14,554 bases of DNA, from contig JAKAVU010000030.1 in the NCBI GenBank assembly GCA_021817185.1, forward strand, positions 1 to 14,554. Direction: 5' to 3'. The stretch comes from a bacterium. Its GTDB lineage: Bacteria > Chloroflexota > Dormibacteria > UBA8260 > Bog-877. Positions 1 through 8,671 of the stretch are shown here, in pieces (the stretch's first letter is position 1; every line of letters starts with the position of its first letter). Under the pieces are notes generated by a model. The model had not been told where the DNA came from. It searched no databases and saw only the letters and a program-made list of their open reading frames with translations. Made by a program: the position numbers and the translations under genes.

Positions 1-256
1 TTCCGATCTCCAGATACGCGCGCATGTCCGAGTCCACCTCGGAGCTGGCCAGGCTGGCGGCTTCGGCATAGGCACGGTCCGCCGCCTCCGCCGCCGAGAG
101 CAGGTCCACCACCGGGCGCAGCTGCGCCTGCTCGCGACTGAGCGCCTCCAGCCGCCCAGGGTCGAACGCCAGGCTGGGGTCCTCCAACTCCGAGGAGATC
201 GCCCGGTAGCGTTCCTGCACGTGCCCCAGACGCTCCTGCAGGGCTGCGGGAATCAA
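1..256 (-). CDS. prfA: peptide chain release factor 1, N-terminal part (truncated by window edge)
   Basis: Release factor 1 recognises UAA and UAG stop codons and triggers peptide release at the ribosome. Only about 85 N-terminal residues are in the window; the PxT anticodon-like motif and the GGQ loop would lie to the left. What is visible is an acidic, helical N-terminal domain (LQERLGHVQERYRAISSELED, then LEALSREQAQLRPVVDLLSA), the RF1 pattern in which an ALSREYAQL-like motif follows about 40 residues in. The start is a TTG at 256-254: an in-frame TGA lies seven codons upstream and there is no ATG or GTG between, so TTG is the only normal start. The Shine-Dalgarno is weak. It sits 46 nt downstream of rpmE on the same strand, the rpmE-prfA order found in many bacteria, which supports the call. 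Confidence 0.87.
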   Translation of the reverse strand, partial: MIPAALQERLGHVQERYRAISSELEDPSLAFDPGRLEALSREQAQLRPVVDLLSAAEAADRAYAEAASLASSEVDSDMRAYLEIG

Positions 257-302
257 ACGATTGGGCCGGGCCCGTCACCCTGGCCCGGCGGCCGCCCAGC
301 GC

Positions 303-512
303 CTACTGCTGAGCCCGCTGAGCACGGCGACGGAAACGCTCCACCTGCCCACCGGTGTCCACGATCCGCTGCTGACCGGTGAAGAAGGGATGGCAGACAC
401 TGCACACCTCCGTGCGGATGGTCTGCTGGGTCGATCCGGTGGTGAAGGTGTTGCCGCAAGAGCAGGTGACCACGGCGTCGTGGAAGTACTCGGGGTGAAT
501 GGCAGCTTTCAT
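303..512 (-). CDS. rpmE: 50S ribosomal protein L31 (zinc-binding type)
   Basis: This is a 69-residue protein of normal length for bacterial L31, a component of the large ribosomal subunit at the intersubunit bridge. It opens [10 protein letters not shown] and holds four zinc-ligand cysteines as CSC (C18 and C20 region) and CSVC (C37 and C40 region), followed by the hallmark [15 protein letters not shown] segment. Because the four cysteines are intact it is the C+ (zinc-containing) form, not the C- paralogue made under zinc starvation. The start ATG at 512 has only a weak GAG as Shine-Dalgarno, and a -10-like TAGACT lies 11 nt upstream, so the leader should be very short. prfA follows 46 nt downstream and is probably co-transcribed. 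Confidence 0.97.
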   Translation of the reverse strand: MKAAIHPEYFHDAVVTCSCGNTFTTGSTQQTIRTEVCSVCHPFFTGQQRIVDTGGQVERFRRRAQRAQQ

Positions 513-523
513 GATCTGATCTC

Positions 524-529
524 AGTCTA
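524..529 (-). promoter_or_regulatory. putative -10 element of rpmE
   Basis: Read on the minus strand this is TAGACT, which has the TAnnnT pattern and matches TATAAT at the key first, second and last positions. It lies 11 nt before the rpmE ATG, so transcription would start almost at the start codon. No convincing TTGACA-like -35 is seen 16-18 nt upstream. The same hexamer occurs 9 nt before the start of the small membrane protein gene at 13178. Confidence 0.35.
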
Positions 530-753
530 CCAGAGCCCGAAAGGTATCTCGCCGGCACCCGCTTCCCAAGCGTGCGCGGTCGCAGCGACTGATCGGATGG
601 GCGCCATGGCGTGGCCCAGAGAACCATCCCAATGGAGCGTCGACGGGCGCAACTGGTAATCTCTCGCCTTCACGCTCCCGGTCGGATCCAAGGCCTTGCT
701 GACCAAAGACCGTGCTCTCTTGGTGGCTCAAAGAGTCGCGCACCCACGGCCGC

Positions 754-3734
<2,981 letters not shown>

Positions 3735-3748
3735 CTAACACTTCGGGC

Positions 3749-4345
3749 TCAGCGGCGCGGCTCCAGAATCACGACCCGGGTTTCCTCGGCACTGCCAGAT
3801 GACCCTGAGAGGGTGACCTTGGCCTGCGGGACCACCTGGGTCAGCCCCATCTCCCGCACGAAGGCGGCCAGCTCGCCGGGCGCAGCGTCGAGGGCGGACT
3901 GATATCCGGTCGGGATCATCACCGCGGGTTGGACCTGGGCGATCAGCTGCGCCACCACCTGGGCGCGCGCGGGAGTGCCGCCCCGAAGGCCCACACCCAT
4001 GACATCGATGAACCCCAGCTGCTCCACGGCCTCGTCCGAGAGGGTGACGTCCAGGTCGCCCAGACTGCAGACGGTGACCTCCTCGAGCTCGGCAACGAAG
4101 ATCGTGACGCTCCCGAGCTGAAGGCCGCGGACGCTGATGCCCCGGAGCTCGTACTCACCCGGCCGAACCACCACCTGAGGGCCCGAGTCCGGGCGCAGGA
4201 GGTTCTCCTCGGCGGGTCCCCCCACCACCAGGTCGGCGCCGGTGCGCGCCACGGTCTGGAGATACTGCTCACCCGGACCCAGCAGCACCTTGGCCTCCCG
4301 GCCCCTCAGCAAGAGGCTGTCATCGCCCAACCAGGTTATTTCCAA
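3749..4345 (-). CDS. UlaG-like metallo-beta-lactamase-fold protein lacking the metal-binding histidines
   Basis: This 198-residue protein matches the small UlaG-like MBL-fold family in layout: MEITWLG start, RPGEYELRGISVRG at 61-74, VCSLGDLDVTLSDEAVEQLG around 92-111, an IPTGY segment at 144-148 and a closing EETRVVILEPR. In active relatives the first motif reads WLGHS, the HxHxDH motif follows ADVV, and the late motif is IPMHY. Here these are WLGDDS, GADLVVGGPAEENLL and IPTGY, so essentially all histidine ligands are gone, while Asp97 of the GDL motif remains. It is therefore likely a non-hydrolytic scaffold or binding protein. The start is TTG at 4345 with a strong GGAGGT 6 nt upstream. It lies between the degenerate HtrA-like gene and pyrG. 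The family call is firm; loss of activity is inferred. Confidence 0.85.
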   Translation of the reverse strand: MEITWLGDDSLLLRGREAKVLLGPGEQYLQTVARTGADLVVGGPAEENLLRPDSGPQVVVRPGEYELRGISVRGLQLGSVTIFVAELEEVTVCSLGDLDVTLSDEAVEQLGFIDVMGVGLRGGTPARAQVVAQLIAQVQPAVMIPTGYQSALDAAPGELAAFVREMGLTQVVPQAKVTLSGSSGSAEETRVVILEPRR

Positions 4346-4411
4346 GCGCCTACCTCCCAGGGAGCCAATCCAACGCGCACCTTCCGGGTTGGCCCGCCCG
4401 GAGCGTTGGAC

Positions 4412-5548
4412 TCATGCCGAAGGAACTGTAAGGGATAGCTGCTTGGTGGCCCCCGCCTGGTAGACGCTTAGCGTGAGGCGAGCTGCCGCCCCGAACGACT
4501 GGAGCTGGTCAGAGAGGTCCGGGAACGCCGGGTCGGCCAATCCCCGCAGGGAGCTGCCGTTGATGGCGGTCACCACCTCCCCCACCTTCAAGCCCGCCTG
4601 ATAGGCGGCCGAGCCCGGACTGACCGCCAGGACCTCGGCTCCCGAAGGGAGCCCGGCGGCGGCCGCCGCCGCCGGATCCAACCAGGCGGTCACCAGACCG
4701 AGCGGGACCGGAGGAGTCCCGGTGGTCGAGACCGCGTTCACCAGGGTCGCCGCATCCACCGCGTCGAGTGCGAAGCCGAACGCCCCGGTGTCGGCTCCCA
4801 CCTCCCTCGGCGCCATCCGCTGCCCGGTCTGGATCCCGATCACCTGCCCCGAGCCGTTGACCAGCGGGCCGCCCGAACTACCCGGTGGCTCGGGAGCGTC
4901 GGTGCGCAGGAGGCCATCGATGAGCGAGGTCCCGGAAGGCACGGCTGGGTCCGGCACCGAGGCGGTGACGCCGACTTGACTCACAGTGCCGATCTCCGCC
5001 GCCGTCGTGCCACCGAATGGGACCGAGATGGCAATTGCGGGAGCACCCAGCTGGACCGAGGACGCGAACGAGAGTGGCTTGGGCAGGGAGGTGGACTCGA
5101 CCTGGAGCACCACCACACCCGTCGACGGGTCCGCCGTCGCTATCGCGGCGGAAAGTACCTGGCCGTCGGCCAGGATCACCTCCACTCCCGAGGCGCCGGC
5201 CACCGCCCCCTCGCTGGTCACGATCAGGCCGCCCGAGCTGGCGACGAATCCGTTGGAGGTGTCGGAAGCCGTCGGCGCGGCTGCGCTCGACGGCTCGCGC
5301 ACCACGTCGACGACCGAGGATGCCACCGCTGCCACCACCGAGCTCAGCGGCACCGTCGAGGTCCCGCCGCCACCGCTCGGCGAGCGCACGGTGACCGTCG
5401 CCGGCGCGGTGGCGTCCAGGTGGCGGGAGAGCAGGTAACCACCCGCCCCGCCCACCACGACCCCCACCACCGCTGCGGTCACGGCCACGGCGGCCAGCCG
5501 CAGGGCGACAGGGCGGTTGGTGGGGCTGGATCCCGGAGAATCGATCAC
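4412..5548 (-). CDS. membrane-anchored HtrA/S1C-like protein with PDZ domain, catalytic His and Asp lost
   Basis: At 378 residues this has the HtrA/DegP architecture: a short cytoplasmic tail, one transmembrane anchor at about 17-40, a low-complexity linker, a trypsin-like domain at roughly 65-275 and a C-terminal PDZ domain at about 280-376. The Ser motif is kept (PGSSGGPLV, Ser225). However, the motif that should read TNNHVV is TSEGAV (His replaced by Gly114), and DPSTDLAVL is DPSTGVVVL (Asp replaced by Gly144). The triad is broken, so it is probably a pseudoprotease that binds exported proteins or another protease. It starts with GTG at 5548, overlapping the GNAT stop by 4 nt (GTGA). An intact paralogue lies at 10742-11806. 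The reading frame is undamaged, so this is a maintained protein and not a decayed gene. Confidence 0.88.
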   Translation of the reverse strand: MIDSPGSSPTNRPVALRLAAVAVTAAVVGVVVGGAGGYLLSRHLDATAPATVTVRSPSGGGGTSTVPLSSVVAAVASSVVDVVREPSSAAAPTASDTSNGFVASSGGLIVTSEGAVAGASGVEVILADGQVLSAAIATADPSTGVVVLQVESTSLPKPLSFASSVQLGAPAIAISVPFGGTTAAEIGTVSQVGVTASVPDPAVPSGTSLIDGLLRTDAPEPPGSSGGPLVNGSGQVIGIQTGQRMAPREVGADTGAFGFALDAVDAATLVNAVSTTGTPPVPLGLVTAWLDPAAAAAAGLPSGAEVLAVSPGSAAYQAGLKVGEVVTAINGSSLRGLADPAFPDLSDQLQSFGAAARLTLSVYQAGATKQLSLTVPSA

Positions 5549-5994
5549 GTGGGGTACCAGGTGAGCACGAGTTGATCTGTGGGGGCGAATCCGGCCTTTC
5601 GGTAGACGGCGACCGCGGCCGGGTTGTCGGCCCTGGTCCAGACGCAGGCGAAGGTCACCTGGCGGGATCTGAAGAGAGTGGTCGCCTCGGCAACCAGGCG
5701 TTCACCAAGGCCTTGGCCACGCGCCTCCGGGACCACGTAGAGCTCCGCCACCTCCCCCTCCAGCCCAGTGCCGGGGTCGAAGATCACACACCAGCAGAAC
5801 CCCAGCAGGCGCCCCCGATCCCGAGCTGCGAAGACGTGGTTCTCACCGCGAAACGACTCCCTGGTCGGGGGGAGCCAGGCATCCAGTGCGGCCCTCGACG
5901 GTTTGTCCTCCTGGGGATGGTCGGACTCCAAGAGGTCGAGCAAGAGCGGCCGAACCGAGTCCAGTTCCAGCGGGGCCAAGCGGACGATCTCCAC
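5545..5994 (-). CDS. GNAT-family N-acetyltransferase
   Basis: This is a 149-residue single-domain GNAT protein, normal size for the family, which transfers acetyl from acetyl-CoA to an amine. Motif A is clear: VAELYVVPEARGQGLGERLV at about 82-101, with R92-G-Q-G-L-G97 as the pyrophosphate-binding loop. Asn124, Tyr131 and the KAGF segment form the usual motif B (NPAAVAVYRKAGF). The substrate cannot be told from sequence. The start is GTG at 5994 with AGGA 7 nt upstream. It lies 26 nt after the malic enzyme gene and its stop overlaps the start of the HtrA-like gene by 4 nt, so the three are probably one transcript. The coupling to the pseudoprotease suggests tied expression but not a shared reaction. 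Confidence 0.9.
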   Translation of the reverse strand: MEIVRLAPLELDSVRPLLLDLLESDHPQEDKPSRAALDAWLPPTRESFRGENHVFAARDRGRLLGFCWCVIFDPGTGLEGEVAELYVVPEARGQGLGERLVAEATTLFRSRQVTFACVWTRADNPAAVAVYRKAGFAPTDQLVLTWYPT

Positions 5995-6020
5995 CAGATC
6001 ATCCTAAGCTGCCCCCAACC

Positions 6021-7481
6021 TCAGAGCGGCTGGCCCTCGCCGGCTTCAAAGTAATCCGGGGCAGGCTCGGTGCGAGCAACCCCGGTCGTGAGCGCCGCCC
6101 GGGCCACGGCGCGGGCCACGGCCATGTGCACACGAGGATCCAGTGAGTCCGGCACCACCTCGCCGTCCCTCGCCTGGGCCGCGATGGCCAGGGCGGCCGC
6201 CACATACATCTCGGTGTTGAACTGGCGGGCGCGGGTGTCGAGCGCCCCCCGGTAGAGGCCCGGGAACCCCAATAGGTTGTTCACGACCGCGCCATCCACG
6301 GCGAGGGCGGCCCCCGCCGCCATCGCCCGCGCCGGTTCGATCTCAGGGATGGGGTTGGAGATGGCGAAGATGATCTGGCCCGGTCGAATCTGCTCCGGGC
6401 GCAGCAGGCCCGGCTGGGCGGTCGCCGCGATGACCACGTCACACCGGCCCAGGAGCTCATCCAGCTCCACCGCTCTTCCCCCGGCCTGACGCAGCCGCTC
6501 CAGCGAGTCGGGGGTCCGGCCGGTTCCCAGAACCTCCTTCCCCTGGTGGTGCATGAGCAGCTGCGCGATCGCCGACCCCGCCGCCCCCAGCCCCACCACA
6601 CCGGCGGTGAGATCCTGCAACCGATGACCGGTCATGGCCGCGGCCCGCAGCACCGCCGCCAGGACCACGGTCGCGGTCCCGTGCTGGTCGTCGTGCATCA
6701 CCGGGATATCCACGCGGGCCTGGAGAGCGGGCGTGATCTCGAAGCAGTGGGGGGCCGCGAAGTCCTCCAGCTGGATCGCACCAAAGGTGGCGCTGATGCG
6801 CACCAGGGCATCCACGATCTCGCTCGGCGGACCGGGCTCGATCAGCAAGGGATACGCCGAGATGCCGACCATCTGGGCCATCAGTGCGCACTTGCCCTCG
6901 ATCACGGGCATCCCGGCGACCGGCCCTATGTTGCCCAACCCCAGCACCGCAGTCCCGTCCGTCACCACCGCCACCGAATTGGCGATCCCGGTGTAGTGGT
7001 CCGCCACTGTCGGGTCACCCTCGATCAGGCGGCAGACCTCCGCGACCCCGGGGGTGTAGACGTGGCGCAGGTCGGCGACCGAGCGCACCGGGTATCTGGG
7101 TTTGATCTCGAGCTTGCCCCCGAGGTGGACGCGCAGGACCTCGTCCCGGACATCGAGCAGTTGGGTCTCGGGAATCTCCCGGATCGCGGCCAGCACCTGC
7201 TCCAGCATCTCCAGATCGGTGGTGCTCACATCCATGTCCCGAACCACGTTGCGCGATCCCCGTTCCACCGTTCGGATGTCGCCGAGGTTGCCGCCGGCTC
7301 TCCCGATCGCGGTCGCCACCTCGCCGAGGACCCCGGGATGGTTCTCATTGCGCAGGCGCAGGGTGCGCACTATCCGGTAGTGCGATCCCGACGATGATGC
7401 CTGCCCGCCCTCGGTGGGGAACGCGGAATGGGTGACTTCCCCCGTCACCAGGTCGGCTGCCATTGTGCCTTGAGCCCCCAT
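6021..7481 (-). CDS. NAD(P)-dependent malic enzyme with N-terminal ACT domain
   Basis: Malic enzyme decarboxylates malate to pyruvate and CO2 with reduction of NAD(P). The 486-residue protein has an ACT regulatory domain at about 37-110 (RIVRTLRLRNENHPGVLGEV start), fused to a bacterial-type malic enzyme core. Core motifs are VYTPGVAEVC with Tyr142, VTDGTAVLGLGNIGP at 173-187, EGKCALM with Lys197, EDFAAPHCFEI with Glu239 and Asp240, MHDDQHGTA with Asp264, and the Rossmann loop GLGAAGSAIA at 298-306. ACT domains usually bind amino acids or other small effectors, so the enzyme is probably allosteric. Two starts are possible: ATG at 7481, and ATG at 7463, which has AAGG 4 nt before it and may be the true start. 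The GNAT gene follows after 26 nt. Coenzyme preference is not resolved. Confidence 0.94.
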   Translation of the reverse strand: MGAQGTMAADLVTGEVTHSAFPTEGGQASSSGSHYRIVRTLRLRNENHPGVLGEVATAIGRAGGNLGDIRTVERGSRNVVRDMDVSTTDLEMLEQVLAAIREIPETQLLDVRDEVLRVHLGGKLEIKPRYPVRSVADLRHVYTPGVAEVCRLIEGDPTVADHYTGIANSVAVVTDGTAVLGLGNIGPVAGMPVIEGKCALMAQMVGISAYPLLIEPGPPSEIVDALVRISATFGAIQLEDFAAPHCFEITPALQARVDIPVMHDDQHGTATVVLAAVLRAAAMTGHRLQDLTAGVVGLGAAGSAIAQLLMHHQGKEVLGTGRTPDSLERLRQAGGRAVELDELLGRCDVVIAATAQPGLLRPEQIRPGQIIFAISNPIPEIEPARAMAAGAALAVDGAVVNNLLGFPGLYRGALDTRARQFNTEMYVAAALAIAAQARDGEVVPDSLDPRVHMAVARAVARAALTTGVARTEPAPDYFEAGEGQPL

Positions 7482-7502
7482 CTGGCGTTAGTTGCTTGCT
7501 TG

Positions 7503-7539
7503 GGTACCACCCTTGGACGGTACCGCCTCAGATGGTACT
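7503..7539. repeat. three GGTAC(C/T) repeats upstream of the malic enzyme gene
   Basis: GGTACC occurs at 7503-7508 and 7519-7524 and GGTACT at 7534-7539, spaced 16 and 15 bp start to start. All lie 20-60 bp before the malic enzyme start. Each GGTACC is itself a palindrome. Regular spacing in a promoter-proximal position suggests operator half-sites, but no known regulator is recognised and chance is possible. Confidence 0.3.
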
Positions 7540-7564
7540 GGCGCGCCACGGGGCCCGGCCAAGA

Positions 7565-7594
7565 GGCTGGGGGCGGCCCGAAGCCGCCCCAGCC
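7565..7594 (-). terminator. probable intrinsic terminator after the sulfurtransferase gene
   Basis: On the minus strand, three bases after the TGA at 7600-7598, GGCTGGGGCGGC pairs with GCCGCCCCCAGCC around a TTCGG loop, giving about 12 GC-rich pairs with one bulged C. The tail is short (TCTT), so it is a strong hairpin with a poor U-tract, as is common in high-GC genomes. It would separate the sulfurtransferase from the malic enzyme transcript. Confidence 0.6.
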
Positions 7595-7597
7595 TTC

Positions 7598-8449
7598 TCA
7601 CCTCTCGATCGGAGCCCGGACCAGACTGCCCCACTCGGTCCAGGAGCCGTCGTAGTTGCGCACCCTCGGATACCCGAGCAGCTCGGACAGGACGAACCAG
7701 GTGTGTGCGGAGCGCTCCCCGATCCGGCAGTAGGCCACGATCTCGCGGTCTGGGGTGATGCCCTCAGCCGTGTACAGGGCGCGCAGCCTGTCGGCGTCCA
7801 GGAAGGTCTCCTGGTCGGGGTCCACAGCTCGGCTCCAGGGGATGTTCTTGGCTCCCGGGATGTGGCCGCCACGCTGGGCCCCCTCGCCGGGCAGGTTGTC
7901 GGGAGCCAACTTCGCCCCCGAGTACTCCTCCGGGGACCGCACGTCCACCAGGCCGACCTGCGAGCGGCCCAGGAACTCCGAGAGGATCTGGTCGCGGTAG
8001 GCGCGGATCTCCTCGCGCTGACCGGGCACCGGGTAACCCTCTCCGGGCTGCGGGGTAGCGGGCTCGGTAACCAGTGGCCGACCGTCCAACTCCCACTTCC
8101 GCCGGCCCCCGTTCAGAAGCTGCACCAGATCGTGGCCGTAGTACCTGAAGTACCAGTAGGCGTAGGCCGCGAACCAGTTCTTGTTCCCGCCGTAGAGGAC
8201 GACCCGGGTGTGGGGGCCGATTCCCAAGCGATCCATCAGCGCCGCGAAGGCCTCGGGGCCGATGAAGTCCCGGGTTACCGGGTCCTGAAGGTCGTTCTTC
8301 CAGTGCAGACCTACCGAGCCCGGGATGTGTCCCCTCTGATAGGCCTCGGTGTCCTCGTCCACGTCGAGAACCCGCAGGTCGGGGTCATGGAGATGCTCCG
8401 CCAACCAGGCGGTGCTGACCAGGGCGTCAGGCTTGGAATATTGAGGCAT
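7598..8449 (-). CDS. thiosulfate sulfurtransferase (rhodanese), actinobacterial CysA2 type
   Basis: This 283-residue two-domain rhodanese transfers sulfane sulfur from thiosulfate (or a similar donor) to a thiophilic acceptor. The N-terminal inactive rhodanese repeat includes VDEDTEAYQRGHIPG and YGGNKNWFAAYAYWYF; the C-terminal repeat begins VDVRSPEEYSG. The active loop CRIGER (Cys241-Arg246) followed by SAHTWFVL, and the ending NYDGSWTEWGSLV, closely resemble Mycobacterium CysA2, not the CGSGVTA loop of mercaptopyruvate sulfurtransferases. The frame is open for 44 more codons upstream, but they are arginine-rich and unlike the family. The ATG at 8449 has GGAG 7 nt upstream and is chosen. A terminator follows. 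The leader is long and structured (8450-8671), hinting at regulation after transcription starts. Confidence 0.95.
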   Translation of the reverse strand: MPQYSKPDALVSTAWLAEHLHDPDLRVLDVDEDTEAYQRGHIPGSVGLHWKNDLQDPVTRDFIGPEAFAALMDRLGIGPHTRVVLYGGNKNWFAAYAYWYFRYYGHDLVQLLNGGRRKWELDGRPLVTEPATPQPGEGYPVPGQREEIRAYRDQILSEFLGRSQVGLVDVRSPEEYSGAKLAPDNLPGEGAQRGGHIPGAKNIPWSRAVDPDQETFLDADRLRALYTAEGITPDREIVAYCRIGERSAHTWFVLSELLGYPRVRNYDGSWTEWGSLVRAPIER

Positions 8450-8530
8450 GGATGTGCTCCGGTGAAAACGGCTGACGAAGTCCGGACCGGCCGCGGCACG
8501 AGTCCGGCGAGCGAATGGACGGCGGCGGGC

Positions 8531-8571
8531 CTGCCGGTCGGCTAGGGGCGCTCCAATGCGCCGACCGGCAG
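8531..8571. repeat. 11-bp perfect inverted repeat in the sulfurtransferase leader
   Basis: CTGCCGGTCGG at 8531-8541 and CCGACCGGCAG at 8561-8571 are perfect complements around a 19-nt loop. It lies about 80-120 nt before the sulfurtransferase start codon and over 100 nt after the stop of the upstream redox gene. It could be a leader-RNA hairpin or a late terminator of the upstream gene; there is no T-tract on the minus strand after it. Confidence 0.55.
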
Positions 8572-8631
8572 CGCGGTACATCGCCGCCGACCCCCCGTCG
8601 AGCCGCTATCCAATCTGAGGCTCACCGGAAG

Positions 8632-8637
8632 ATGATA
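8632..8637 (-). promoter_or_regulatory. putative -10 element for the sulfurtransferase gene
   Basis: On the minus strand this reads TATCAT, five of six matches to TATAAT, in an otherwise GC-rich region just downstream of the previous gene. No good -35 is found 16-18 nt upstream. If used, it gives a leader of about 175 nt. Confidence 0.35.
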
Positions 8638-8645
8638 CCGCGTTG

Positions 8646-8671
8646 CCATACATCCCTTCTGATTTGTATGG
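8646..8671. repeat. 7-bp inverted repeat (CCATACA / TGTATGG) after the redox gene stop
   Basis: CCATACA at 8646-8652 and TGTATGG at 8665-8671 are perfect complements around a 12-nt AT-richer spacer, directly abutting the TGA of the upstream gene at 8672-8674 and just upstream of the putative -10. It could be an operator for a dimeric regulator or a weak terminator stem. The stem is too weak and lacks a U-tract for a confident terminator call. Confidence 0.4.

Noticed and set aside
4412..5548. Pseudogene call for the degenerate HtrA-like protein
   Set aside because: The frame is full length without stops or shifts, the PDZ and anchor are intact, and the start overlaps the previous gene as in a live operon. 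Loss of catalysis is not loss of the gene.
8450..8581. 44-residue N-terminal extension of the sulfurtransferase
   Set aside because: The extension is arginine-rich and low in complexity and does not align with rhodanese family starts. The downstream ATG at 8449 has a GGAG at good spacing and gives the normal family length.
8450..8671. SAM-I, SAM-IV or other known sulfur riboswitch in the sulfurtransferase leader
   Set aside because: I could not find the conserved core sequences of those classes by eye. Only simple inverted repeats and a possible RBS-pairing segment are present.
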